Below, one piece after another: positions 22,984 to 31,577 of a stretch of 33,311 nt of DNA. Under the pieces are notes generated by a model, which ran no database searches, was not told the DNA's origin, and saw only the letters and a program-made list of their open reading frames with translations. The DNA is from JAPLJQ01 sp037143735 (GTDB taxonomy: Bacteria > Desulfobacterota > Syntrophia > Syntrophales > UBA2185): positions 1-33,311 of the forward strand of contig JBAWYD010000011.1 in assembly GCA_037143735.1 (NCBI GenBank), read 5' to 3'. The number at the start of each line of letters is the position of its first letter. Position 1 is the first letter of the stretch. The position numbers were made by a program, and so were the translations under genes.

Positions 22984-24255
22984 GTGGGAATGACCATAAC
23001 GGAGAAGATACTCTGCGAGCACACGGACCTCAAAGAAGTCCATCCCGGAATACTGATCAACGCCAGGGTGGATATTGCCCTCGGAAATGATATCACCGCC
23101 CCGATTGCCATTGCCGCGTTCAAAAAAGCCGGAGGCCGGAATGTGTTTGACCGTAATAAGGTTGTCCTTGTGCCCGATCACTTTACACCCAACAAAGATA
23201 TCGACTCCGCCGAGCAGTGCAAGGTCGTAAGGGAATTCGCAAGAGATCAGGAAATCACCCACTATTTTGAGGTTGGCGAGGCGGGCATTGAACACGCCCT
23301 TCTGCCTGAGCAGGGCATTGTATTATCGGGAGATCTGGTTATCGGCGCCGACAGCCACACCTGCACCTACGGCGCCTTGGGGGCGTTTGCAACCGGTGTG
23401 GGCAGTACGGATCTGGCTGCCGCCATGCTGACAGGCGAAGTCTGGTTCAGGGTTCCCGATACCATGAAGATCGTGTTTCAAGGCAAGCTTGGCAAGTGGG
23501 TCTCCGGCAAAGACCTGATCCTTCATTTGATCGGCACAATCGGTGTGGACGGGGCGCGATACAAGGCGATGGAGTTTACCGGTGAGACGGTTGAAACGCT
23601 TGGGATGGCAGACAGATTGACCATCGCCAACATGGTTATCGAAGCGGGGGCAAAGAACGGTATTTTCGTTCCCGATGAGGTCACCAGGGACTACGTGCAA
23701 ATGAGGGCGAAGCGGCCTTACCGGTTTTACACGTCTGATCCCGATGCAATGTATGCCGACGTGCTCAACATTGATGTCAGCAGTATCGAACCCCAGGTTG
23801 CCTTTCCTCATCTGCCTTCCAATGTCAGAGGGATCAGTCAGGTCGGGGACGTGCAAATCGATCAGGTCATCATCGGTTCCTGCACCAACGGCAGAATAGA
23901 AGACCTCAGAATAGCCGCCGGAATTTTAAAAAGCAGAAAATCGGCGTCCCATGTCCGGTTGATTATTGTGCCTGCTACCCGGGAAATATACAGGATGGCT
24001 TTAAAAGAAGGCCTTATGGAGATTTTTATCGACGCCAATGCCGTGATCAGCCCGCCATCCTGCGGCGCATGCCTGGGGGGGCACATGGGGGTTCTGGCGA
24101 ACGGAGAGAAGGCTGTGGCCACAACGAACCGGAATTTCATCGGGCGTATGGGGCATCCCGGCAGCGAAGTCTATCTTGCCGGTCCGGCTGTTGCCGCCGC
24201 GTCGGCGGTTTTAGGGAGAATTGCCGGACCCGAGGAGTTAATCGGGAACAGATGA
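22984..24255 (+). CDS. leuC: 3-isopropylmalate dehydratase large subunit
   Basis: A 423-residue aconitase-family protein. The [4Fe-4S] ligands are the Cys in GSCTNGR and the two Cys in SCGACLGG. GADSHTCTYGALGAFATGVGSTD is the family signature. The start is taken as GTG 22984 (GGGAG 7 nt upstream), giving VGMTITEKIL as in relatives; ATG 22990 is the alternative. It works with LeuD to isomerise 2- to 3-isopropylmalate. It lies 53 bp after leuA. Confidence 0.95.
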   Translation: MGMTITEKILCEHTDLKEVHPGILINARVDIALGNDITAPIAIAAFKKAGGRNVFDRNKVVLVPDHFTPNKDIDSAEQCKVVREFARDQEITHYFEVGEAGIEHALLPEQGIVLSGDLVIGADSHTCTYGALGAFATGVGSTDLAAAMLTGEVWFRVPDTMKIVFQGKLGKWVSGKDLILHLIGTIGVDGARYKAMEFTGETVETLGMADRLTIANMVIEAGAKNGIFVPDEVTRDYVQMRAKRPYRFYTSDPDAMYADVLNIDVSSIEPQVAFPHLPSNVRGISQVGDVQIDQVIIGSCTNGRIEDLRIAAGILKSRKSASHVRLIIVPATREIYRMALKEGLMEIFIDANAVISPPSCGACLGGHMGVLANGEKAVATTNRNFIGRMGHPGSEVYLAGPAVAAASAVLGRIAGPEELIGNR

Positions 24256-24274
24256 CGGGGGTTGATGAGGGAGA

Positions 24275-24775
24275 ATGACGATGAAATTTAGAGGGAGAGC
24301 CTGGAAATTTGGTGACAACATTGATACGGATGCCATCATTCCGGCCCGTTATCTGACGACGTCGGACCCGGATACTCTTGCCGCTCATTGTATGGAAGAC
24401 GCCGATCCAGAATTTGTTAAGAAGATCAAACGTGGTGATATCATCGTAGCGGGGGAAAATTTCGGCTGCGGATCATCGAGAGAACATGCCCCTATCGCCA
24501 TCAAGGCGGCCGGAATTTCCTGTGTCATCGCCGGCAGTTTTGCCAGGATATTTTACAGAAACGCCTTCAATATGGGCTTGCCCATTTTCGAATCCGCAGA
24601 TTTGTGGGGAAAAATATCCGACGGCCAGGAAATCGAAGTGGACGGGGACAGAGGGAATGTTACTGTTATAGATAACAATATCGACCCTGTATGTGTCCAG
24701 CCCATCCCTCCGTTCATGCAGGAGCTCATCGAGGATGGGGGGCTCATGAAACACCTGTCGAAGAAGAGGAACTGA
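24275..24775 (+). CDS. leuD: 3-isopropylmalate dehydratase small subunit
   Basis: A 166-residue swivel-domain subunit. FGDNIDTDAIIPARYL at the N terminus and GENFGCGSSREHAPIAIKAAG are signatures of the short, archaeal/clostridial-type LeuD. It lies 19 bp after leuC with GAGGGAGA before the ATG. A second in-frame ATG at 24281 is possible. Confidence 0.95.
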   Translation: MTMKFRGRAWKFGDNIDTDAIIPARYLTTSDPDTLAAHCMEDADPEFVKKIKRGDIIVAGENFGCGSSREHAPIAIKAAGISCVIAGSFARIFYRNAFNMGLPIFESADLWGKISDGQEIEVDGDRGNVTVIDNNIDPVCVQPIPPFMQELIEDGGLMKHLSKKRN

Positions 24776-24797
24776 CTCACCTTCAGCGTTCGTTTTA

Positions 24798-24849
24798 TCA
24801 TTTTGAGGGAAGCGAGAAATCTGAAGATCTCTCCCTCCGGTCGAGATGA
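24798..24849. repeat. Intergenic inverted-repeat element inside the leu operon
   Basis: TCATTTTGA (24798) and TCGAGATGA (24841) form a wobble-paired outer stem. GAGGGA (24805-24810) pairs with TCCCTC (24832-24837), and GAGA with TCTC further in. The pattern matches the 'tcattttgag..gcgagaaatct...gagatgaca' elements dispersed in many anaerobe genomes. It fills the leuD-leuB gap and could reduce expression of downstream genes or stabilise the upstream mRNA. Confidence 0.5.
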
Positions 24850-24898
24850 CATTGCACTTAATTTATAAAATTCTTAATTTTAAGAACCGGCTGCAGTA

Positions 24899-25993
24899 AT
24901 GGTTAATAAAAAGCGTTACAAAATTGCCGTATTTCCCGGAGACGGGATCGGGGTTGAGATTATCAGGGAGGCGGTCAAGGTTCTGCAGGCGATTTCTGAA
25001 TTTTCGGGCGTGATGTTCGATATGGAAGAAGGTCTGATCGGAGGGGCTGCCTATGACAGGTGTGGAGAACCCCTGCCGGTGGAAAGTATGGATATGGCAC
25101 GGAAAAGTGATGCCATTCTCCTCGGCGCCGTGGGGGGGCCAAAGTGGGAAGCCCTGGATTATTCCGTCCGGCCCGAAAGGGCGCTCCTGGGCTTGAGGGG
25201 AGGATTAGGTCTCTTTGCCAACTTAAGGCCCGTTGTTGCCTACGACGAACTCATTGATGCGTCGCCGCTCAAGCGCCATATCGTGCAGAATATTGATATC
25301 ATGATGGTGAGGGAACTGACCGGTGATTTGTATTTCGGTCATCCCAGAGGGATCAGAATGGAAAATGGATCGAGGGTGGGCGTCAACACGCTGATATATT
25401 CCGAGGAGGAAATCAGGAGAATTGCGATAGTTGCCTTCGATATGGCGGGAAAACGAAGGAAAAGAGTGGTTTCTGTCGATAAAGCGAATATTCTTGAAAG
25501 CTCCCAGCTCTGGAGAGATGTGGTGACGGAAGTAGGTCGCGACTATCCTGATGTTTCATTGAGCCATCTGTACGTCGATAATTGTGCCATGCAGCTGATT
25601 CTGAATCCCCTGCAGTTTGATGTGATTGTGACGGGCAACATGTTTGGAGATATTCTCAGTGACGAGGCTGCCGTTCTGAGTGGTTCCATCGGGATGCTGC
25701 CTTCTGCAAGTCATGGCTACGACAAATCCCTCTATGAACCGATTCATGGATCGGCCCCGGACATTGCAGGAAAGAACATCGCCAATCCGCTGGCTGCCAT
25801 TCTGTCCGTCGCCATGATGTTCCAATATTCCTTCGATATGCCGGAAGAAGCCGCGCTTGTCGGAAAAGCCGTCAAGGAGGTTCTGAAAGATGGCTTCAGA
25901 ACCCGGGATATCCATAAAGAGGATGCCACCCTTGTCAGCACCGACGAAATGGGAAATCATGTTGTGAAAAAAATCAAAGAAGCGATGTCCTGA
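24899..25993 (+). CDS. leuB: 3-isopropylmalate dehydrogenase
   Basis: A 364-residue NAD-dependent beta-decarboxylating dehydrogenase. The substrate loop RPERALLGLRGGLGLFANLRP is that of classical LeuB (hydrophobic Leu pair for the isopropyl group, then Arg residues). VTGNMFGDILSDEAAVL supplies the metal-binding Asp residues and GSAPDIAGKNIANP the NAD site. It lies 123 bp after leuD, the gap holding a palindromic element. No strong ribosome site is visible. It oxidises 3-isopropylmalate to 2-oxoisocaproate. Confidence 0.95.
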   Translation: MVNKKRYKIAVFPGDGIGVEIIREAVKVLQAISEFSGVMFDMEEGLIGGAAYDRCGEPLPVESMDMARKSDAILLGAVGGPKWEALDYSVRPERALLGLRGGLGLFANLRPVVAYDELIDASPLKRHIVQNIDIMMVRELTGDLYFGHPRGIRMENGSRVGVNTLIYSEEEIRRIAIVAFDMAGKRRKRVVSVDKANILESSQLWRDVVTEVGRDYPDVSLSHLYVDNCAMQLILNPLQFDVIVTGNMFGDILSDEAAVLSGSIGMLPSASHGYDKSLYEPIHGSAPDIAGKNIANPLAAILSVAMMFQYSFDMPEEAALVGKAVKEVLKDGFRTRDIHKEDATLVSTDEMGNHVVKKIKEAMS

Positions 25994-26013
25994 CGCCTGT
26001 AAAGCGTGGTGAA

Positions 26014-26646
26014 ATGCACCCTGTCCTTTTTTTTGACCCCATATTGATTCAGACTCCCCGTTCAAAGATTTACAGACGTCTGGGATACCGGAAAGGCGTC
26101 ACCCGTATGCTGCCCAGGCAGAAGGAAGAGACGGAGCGGTATATCGAAGAGGCACTTTCTCTTATCCGTCTGACGGGCGCCGGCTTGCCGGTGTCTATCC
26201 TGAAGAAGGGGGCGTCAGAGATCATTCTGGAGGGGGATATTCGTATTGACAGTCATCAACTGGCTGTATTTCTTCGGAATTGCAGTGAAATGATCATCAT
26301 GGGGGCAACCGCCGGAAGTGACATTGTCAATGCCATTCAGGAAGACACCTCCGGCGGCGACATTACCCGCGGGGTTGTATTTGATGCAACGGCCAGCGAA
26401 ATGGCCGATGCCGCCCTGGACTGGATCATGGATTACTTCAATCGGTCTCTGCGGCGGGAAAATAAGAAATTATTGCAAAAAAGATTCTCCGCAGGTTACG
26501 GAGATTTGTTACTGGAAAATCAAACAACCCTCTACAAGCTGCTTCAGCTTGACCGGCTCGGCGTCCGGATCACGGAAAGCTGCATACTAATCCCCGAAAA
26601 ATCCGTCACCGCCATCACCGGCATTGAGTTGCTGTCCACCGGGTAA
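26014..26646 (+). CDS. Stand-alone MetH activation-domain protein
   Basis: A 210-residue protein matching the C-terminal AdoMet-binding reactivation domain of cobalamin-dependent methionine synthase. The diagnostic stretch is RFSAGYGDLLLENQ, with LTDS-like RITESCILIPEKSVTAITGI at the end. It would help reductive remethylation of inactive cob(II)alamin on MetH. MetH in this window lacks this domain. The gene starts 20 bp after leuB on the same strand, so it is probably cotranscribed with the leucine operon rather than with metH. There is no strong ribosome site at the ATG. Some relatives serve corrinoid methyltransferases other than MetH. Confidence 0.82.
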   Translation: MHPVLFFDPILIQTPRSKIYRRLGYRKGVTRMLPRQKEETERYIEEALSLIRLTGAGLPVSILKKGASEIILEGDIRIDSHQLAVFLRNCSEMIIMGATAGSDIVNAIQEDTSGGDITRGVVFDATASEMADAALDWIMDYFNRSLRRENKKLLQKRFSAGYGDLLLENQTTLYKLLQLDRLGVRITESCILIPEKSVTAITGIELLSTG

Positions 26647-26661
26647 CTCCGGCTCATATAC

Positions 26662-27720
26662 CTAAAGCAACCCGGCCACAAGGTCCCCTGTATCGCTTGT
26701 TGAATAGCCCATCCGGCCGGCGGTGAGGCTTTTAAGTTTTTCCCTGACGACCGTCATGACGGCCTTTTCTACAGCCGCCGCTGCGGAATCTTCTCCCAAT
26801 GTCTCAAGCATCATCTGACCGGCCATAATGGCGGCCAGGGGGTTGACGATGTTCATACCCGTATATTTGGGCGCTGAACCTCCTATGGGTTCGAACATGG
26901 AAACGCCCTGGGGATTGATGTTAGCGCCCGCAGCGATTCCCATGCCCCCCTGGATCATCGCTCCGAGGTCGGTGATGATGTCGCCGAACATGTTGTCCGT
27001 CACGATGACGTCGAACCATTCGGGATTCTTCACCATCCACATGCAGACTGCATCCACATGGGCGTAGTCCGTTTTTATATCGGGATATTCTTTGCCTACT
27101 TCATAAAATGTCCTTTCCCACAGGTCGAATGCATAGGTCAGCACGTTCGTCTTGCCGCAAAGCGTCAATTTCTTTTCTTTATTTCGCTTGCGGCAGTATT
27201 CAAAAGCAAATCTCACACATCGTTCCACCCCCTTGCGGGTGTTTATGGATTCCTGGATTGCCACCTCGTCAGGAGTGCCTTTCTTCAAGACGCCGCCCGC
27301 ACCGGTGTACAGGCCTTCGCTGTTTTCCCGCACAACGACAAAATCTATGTCTTCCGGTTTCTTGTCTTTCAATGGTGTATCCACGCCGGGATAAAGCTTT
27401 ACAGGCCTCAGATTGATGTACTGGTCCAGTCTGAACCGAAGCGTAAGGAGAATGCCTTTTTCCAGGATGCCCGGCCTGACATCCGGATGGCCGATGGCGC
27501 CAAGATAGATTGCATCATATAGCTTCAGTTCTTCAAGGGTTTCATCGCTCATGATCTCGCCGGTACGCTTATATCGCTCGCCACCCAGGTCGTAAGGGTG
27601 CAGATCCAGTTCAAAACCAAATTTTGTCGATGCAGCCTTGAGGACTTTCAATCCTTCTGCAATAACCTCAGGCCCTGTTCCGTCTCCCGGAACAACAGCT
27701 ATTCTGTATGATTTTCCCAT
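26662..27720 (-). CDS. Second 3-isopropylmalate dehydrogenase-type enzyme (isocitrate/isopropylmalate DH family)
   Basis: A 352-residue member of the same family as the leuB product but clearly of another lineage. The substrate loop is GILEKGILLTLRFRLDQYINLRP, followed by VVVRENSEGLYTGAGG; this pattern is closest, from memory, to actinobacterial LeuB and to tartrate dehydrogenases. VTDNMFGDIITDLGAMIQGG holds the metal Asp residues. Substrates could be 3-isopropylmalate, tartrate/malate or methylmalate. It is convergent with the MetH activation gene (15-bp gap). GGAGGA precedes the ATG. It is a single-gene unit by layout. Confidence 0.85.
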   Translation of the reverse strand: MGKSYRIAVVPGDGTGPEVIAEGLKVLKAASTKFGFELDLHPYDLGGERYKRTGEIMSDETLEELKLYDAIYLGAIGHPDVRPGILEKGILLTLRFRLDQYINLRPVKLYPGVDTPLKDKKPEDIDFVVVRENSEGLYTGAGGVLKKGTPDEVAIQESINTRKGVERCVRFAFEYCRKRNKEKKLTLCGKTNVLTYAFDLWERTFYEVGKEYPDIKTDYAHVDAVCMWMVKNPEWFDVIVTDNMFGDIITDLGAMIQGGMGIAAGANINPQGVSMFEPIGGSAPKYTGMNIVNPLAAIMAGQMMLETLGEDSAAAAVEKAVMTVVREKLKSLTAGRMGYSTSDTGDLVAGLL

Positions 27721-27963
27721 GATTTTATCCTCCTGCGCATGGTGGTTGAGGCTTTATTTCAATGCTCTCATGGTGTATCTGTTTGATTAAATGTCGGAAT
27801 TGACATGGCGTTCTCTTTTATTACTCCGGCGCCATAGGGGCACATAACCCCATTGCCGACACATGTCAATAATAATATTTCCGGTGCACCCATCACACAA
27901 TGACAATCCCAACGGATGACAATGCCTGCCGAAAACGCCCTGTGAACGGATCCCGTTTTATTC

Positions 27964-27993
27964 TTGACAAATAGGAAAGCTCTTGATTATACT
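27964..27993 (+). promoter_or_regulatory. Sigma-70 promoter of the riboswitch-metH transcript
   Basis: TTGACA (27964-27969), 18 nt, TATACT (27988-27993). The transcript would begin near 28000, just before the aptamer. The rest of the 240-bp gap upstream shows only small dyads (GGGG/CCCC at 27836-27850 and ATGTC/GACAT near 27794). Confidence 0.78.
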
Positions 27994-28014
27994 GCGCCAC
28001 CAATAAATGAACAA

Positions 28015-28163
28015 AAAGATGGATGTGAGGAAGAGGGGTAAAAAGCCCCCGCTGCCCCGCAGCCGTGACGGGAACGAAAACCTGAAGAACCACTGTCATG
28101 AACGAACCATGATGGGAAGGCGGGTGAGTAGGGCGCCCTAAGCCGGAAGACCGGTCCATCTTT
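28015..28163 (+). ncRNA. Cobalamin (adenosylcobalamin-type) riboswitch
   Basis: The closing stem P1 is perfect: AAAGATGGA (28015-28023) with TCCATCTTT (28155-28163). Inside are the conserved GCCCCCGC...GCAGCCGTGACGGGAACG core, the CCACTG loop, and the B12 box AGCCGGAAGACCGG (28141-28154). The downstream gene metH encodes the B12-dependent methionine synthase, which is unusual since many B12 riboswitches repress B12-independent enzymes or uptake genes. No U-tract terminator follows the aptamer, so control is probably at translation. Confidence 0.9.
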
Positions 28164-28185
28164 ATTTTCCCGAGGGAGGAAGACC

Positions 28186-28314
28186 ATGTTTACATTTTGC
28201 ATCTTATCCTTCTTGACCTTGCCGTTTTCTTCCTTATTTTTCCTGATGAAAAAAAAAGAATGGCCTTCTCGTATCCTCCATGAAAATAATGGATGTCCCT
28301 ATTTTTTATTATGA
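28186..28314 (+). CDS. 42-codon leader ORF coupled to metH
   Basis: Begins at ATG 28186 with a strong GGGAGG (28174-28179) upstream. It encodes MFTFCILSFL, continues hydrophobic for about 20 residues, then MKKKEW and a polar tail. Its TGA (28312-28314) overlaps the metH ATG (28311-28313) as ATGA. The small protein resembles a single-pass membrane segment, but its main role may be to carry ribosomes to metH, which lacks its own ribosome site. The AGGAAGA of its ribosome site can pair with TCTTCCT (28228-28234), a possible sequestering hairpin. Not a recognised family. Confidence 0.5.
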   Translation: MFTFCILSFLTLPFSSLFFLMKKKEWPSRILHENNGCPYFLL

Positions 28315-30728
28315 ATAAAAATCGCAAGATATTCCGTCTTTTGAAAAAGAAGATACTGATTCTTGACGGCGCCACCGGCACGGAATTACAGAAACGGGGA
28401 ATGCCTGCCGGCGCGTGTCCGGAGGTATGGTGTCTGGAAAATCCCGGAGCGATGCGGGATATCCATGCCATTTACCGGGAAGCCGGTTCGGATATCGTTT
28501 ATACCTGTACCTTCGGGGCGAACCGTCTCAAGCTGCAGCAATACGGTGTTGAGGACGTAAGAGAGGTCAACAGGCAATTGGCGCTCCTTGCCAGGGGCGC
28601 TGTCGGCAAGAAAGCTCTCGTTGCCGGTGATATCGGCCCGACGGGGCACTTTGTAGAACCATTCGGAGATCTGAAATTCGAAGAAGCCGTCGATATTTTC
28701 AAAGAACAGGTCATGGGACTCCTGGACGGGGGCGTTGATCTTTTTGTCATTGAAACCATGATGGATATTCAGGAGGCGAGAGCCGCTCTTCTCGCCGTGA
28801 AGGAACTGACGGATCGATTTGCCATGGTCACCATGACATACGAAAATAACGGCCGTACCCTGAACGGGACGGACCCCGTGACGGCCCTTATTACATTGCA
28901 GAGCCTCGGTGCCGGCGCTGTCGGCTGCAATTGTTCGACGGGACCGGACACGATGGTTACATTAATAGAGGCCATGAAGCCTTATGCCACCGTCCCACTG
29001 GTCGCAAAACCCAATGCGGGTATGCCCAGATTATCGGGAAACAAAACCGAATTTGATATGGACCCCGGGACGTTTGCCTCTTTCGGGGCGGTGTTTGCGG
29101 CGGCAGGGGTCAATCTGCTGGGAGGGTGTTGCGGTACGACACCGGAACACATCCAGGCTTTGAAGAATACCCTTTCCGGTACGATGGCCGTTCCTCCCTT
29201 GCGAAAAACCATTGGCGCTCTCAGTTCCGCAAGAAAGGTGAAGATATTCGAGCCCCATAAACCCCTGAGTATCGTCGGTGAGCGGATCAACCCGACAGGC
29301 AAAAAAACCCTGCAACAAGAACTCTCAGCGGGGAAAATGAGCCTCGTCCGGCAGTTGGCGAAAGAGCAGGAGAAGCAAGGGGCGGATCTTCTTGACGTGA
29401 ATGTCGGGGTTCCCGGCATCAATGAAACAGATGCCATCAGGTCGGTTATTTGTCTGCTGTCAACGGGTACGGACCTTCCCCTTGTCATCGACGCTTCAAG
29501 GATCGAAACGATCGAGGCCGCCCTCAGAATCTACCCGGGCCGGGCTATGATTAACTCCATTTCCGGGGAGGAGGAAAAAATCCGTAAACTGCTGCCGGTT
29601 GCAGCAAAATACGGCGCCATGTTTATTCTTCTGCCTATGACGGACAGTGACATGCCGGATACGGCAGACGGACGCAAAGCAATAATAAAAAATGTCTTCC
29701 GGGAAGCGAAAAAGCTGGGTTTTTCGAAAGATGACATCGTTGTGGATGGTCTGGTCATGACGGTCGCCTCGAACCCCGGGGCAGCAGAGGAAGCTTTGAA
29801 AACGGTGGCCTGGTGTACGGGTCAATTCAAAGCGAAGACCATCATCGGCCTTTCCAACGTATCGTTCGGCATGCCTGCACGCAAGTGGATGAATGCCACG
29901 TTCCTTGCCATGGCCCAGGCCATGGGATTGACCATGGTAATAGCCAATCCTGCCGATGAAGAACTCGTGGGTGTAAAAATGGCAGGGGATGTGCTCACGC
30001 AGAAAGACAGGGATGCATCGTCCTATATCCGGCATTTTTCAGTGACGGCGACTGCGGATAAGGGTCGCCTTCCGGCGGCGAAAGTCTCTCCGGCTCAGGA
30101 CGTCCATGAGGCGATCCTGGAAGGGAATCGGGACGATATCGTAACCCTGGTTGAAAATGCCGTTACGGCGGGGGTGAATCCATCCAGCCTGGTGGATGAT
30201 TTCATGATTCCCGCTGTTGTCCGGGTGGGGGAACTGTTTGATCAGAAGATATATTATCTGCCCCAGTTGATTGCCAGCGCTGAGACAATGAAAAAAGCCC
30301 TCGGATACCTCGAACCCGGATTAAGCAGGGAGAAAACCGGCGTTGCTGAAAAAGGGACGATCATTCTGGCTACTGTCAAGGGAGACGTCCACGATATCGG
30401 CAAGAATATCCTTGCCCTGATGATGAAAAATCACGGTTACAGAGTCATAGACCTCGGCAAGGATGTACCGGCGAAAGCCATAGTTGAAGCGATGAAACAG
30501 AATCAACCGGACATTGTCGGCCTTTCGGCGCTCATGACCACGACCATGGTGAATATGAAGGAGGTCATTGAACTTGCGGGAAAGGATTGCCCGGCCTGCC
30601 CGTTTATTGTGGGAGGCGCCGTCGTTACGGAATCTTATGCGTCTTCCATCGGGGCGGCTTACGCGAAAGACGGCGTGGAGGCGGTTCGCGTGATTGAAAG
30701 AATGATCAAATCGAAAAACGGCGCTTGA
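28311..30728 (+). CDS. metH: Cobalamin-dependent methionine synthase lacking the activation domain
   Basis: An 805-residue modular enzyme. Homocysteine domain about 1-290 with zinc ligands C208 (VGCNCS) and C273/C274 (GGCCGT). Methyltetrahydrofolate domain about 310-570 (IVGERINPTGKK). B12 cap about 585-670 and B12-binding domain to the end with cobalt ligand His694 in GDVHDIGKN. The AdoMet activation domain of E. coli MetH (total about 1227) is absent; a separate gene at 26014 encodes one. ATG 28311 is preferred because it overlaps the leader-ORF stop; an in-frame ATG at 28293 would add 6 residues but also lacks a ribosome site. It transfers methyl from methyl-THF to homocysteine in the cytoplasm, under riboswitch control. 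Confidence 0.95.
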   Translation: MNKNRKIFRLLKKKILILDGATGTELQKRGMPAGACPEVWCLENPGAMRDIHAIYREAGSDIVYTCTFGANRLKLQQYGVEDVREVNRQLALLARGAVGKKALVAGDIGPTGHFVEPFGDLKFEEAVDIFKEQVMGLLDGGVDLFVIETMMDIQEARAALLAVKELTDRFAMVTMTYENNGRTLNGTDPVTALITLQSLGAGAVGCNCSTGPDTMVTLIEAMKPYATVPLVAKPNAGMPRLSGNKTEFDMDPGTFASFGAVFAAAGVNLLGGCCGTTPEHIQALKNTLSGTMAVPPLRKTIGALSSARKVKIFEPHKPLSIVGERINPTGKKTLQQELSAGKMSLVRQLAKEQEKQGADLLDVNVGVPGINETDAIRSVICLLSTGTDLPLVIDASRIETIEAALRIYPGRAMINSISGEEEKIRKLLPVAAKYGAMFILLPMTDSDMPDTADGRKAIIKNVFREAKKLGFSKDDIVVDGLVMTVASNPGAAEEALKTVAWCTGQFKAKTIIGLSNVSFGMPARKWMNATFLAMAQAMGLTMVIANPADEELVGVKMAGDVLTQKDRDASSYIRHFSVTATADKGRLPAAKVSPAQDVHEAILEGNRDDIVTLVENAVTAGVNPSSLVDDFMIPAVVRVGELFDQKIYYLPQLIASAETMKKALGYLEPGLSREKTGVAEKGTIILATVKGDVHDIGKNILALMMKNHGYRVIDLGKDVPAKAIVEAMKQNQPDIVGLSALMTTTMVNMKEVIELAGKDCPACPFIVGGAVVTESYASSIGAAYAKDGVEAVRVIERMIKSKNGA

Positions 30729-30820
30729 TGTCATGGCTATGTTTTTACGTCCCCGCCCAGGTGGAACAGGCATGGCAGTGAGAAACGGGTTAAGCCGAAA
30801 TTCAAAACGGAAGTTTTTTT

Positions 30821-31573
30821 ATGAATGAAATAAATTCATATTTACGAGGGTTCAGGTCAGGTTCGAAAGAGACGATCGTTGCAATCTCCGCATCCCTGGC
30901 GCTGCATATCGGGATTGTCCTGCTTCTGACGACTGCCACAGCCATGTCTACCGTTTTAAAACTGGAAGACCCGATTCTTCATGTCTCTCTCGTTTCCATG
31001 CCCGTCTTGATGGAATCGCGGACGTTACCGGATGCCGGGAAAATGGAAAACATCCATCTTGAAGATAAAAATTCCCTGATCGAGCCTGCGGCGGCTGTTG
31101 TTTCTATTGACAAACAGGAGAGAAATAAAATACCTGTAGAACAGGCAACACCCCGTGTGGTTGAGTCGCGATCGGTAAATTTACTCGCGAACGCCAGAGC
31201 GACCGCTCCCGGATCCAGAGAGGCGACGAAGGTTGCCCGGAACGATGAGGGCAGGCAGGCGCCTGTTACATCAGGCCCGGCGTCAATGGCCATACCGCGG
31301 TATCGTGAAAACACCCACCCGGTATATCCATGGATCGCCCGTTTGAAGGGATATGAAGGCGTGGTACTGCTGTCCGCCGAAATATTTTCCGACGGGAAAG
31401 TAGGCACTCTGAAGATAAAAAGATCTTCCGGATATGCCCTTTTGGACCGGTCAGCCCTTGATGCGGTAAAGGCATGGAAATTTGAACCGGGCAGGAGGAT
31501 GGGCAGGTCGATTCCCATGTGGGTTGATGTTCCTGTGAAATTTGTCCTGCGCGATAATGAACCGACGATGTAG
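30821..31573 (+). CDS. TonB-family energy-transducer protein
   Basis: A 250-residue protein. One N-terminal membrane helix (about 19-41), a long periplasmic linker (about 45-165) poor in the usual Pro repeats, and a C-terminal TonB domain (about 165-245) with HPVYPWIARLKGYEGVVLL, SSGYALLDRSALDAVKAWKF and VDVPVKFVL. It would link an ExbB/ExbD motor to outer-membrane receptors, but neither exbBD nor a receptor gene is in the window. It lies 92 bp after metH and 4 bp before pyrE. B12 uptake needs TonB, so linkage to the B12-dependent metH is suggestive only. Confidence 0.85.
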   Translation: MNEINSYLRGFRSGSKETIVAISASLALHIGIVLLLTTATAMSTVLKLEDPILHVSLVSMPVLMESRTLPDAGKMENIHLEDKNSLIEPAAAVVSIDKQERNKIPVEQATPRVVESRSVNLLANARATAPGSREATKVARNDEGRQAPVTSGPASMAIPRYRENTHPVYPWIARLKGYEGVVLLSAEIFSDGKVGTLKIKRSSGYALLDRSALDAVKAWKFEPGRRMGRSIPMWVDVPVKFVLRDNEPTM

Positions 31574-31577
31574 CTAT

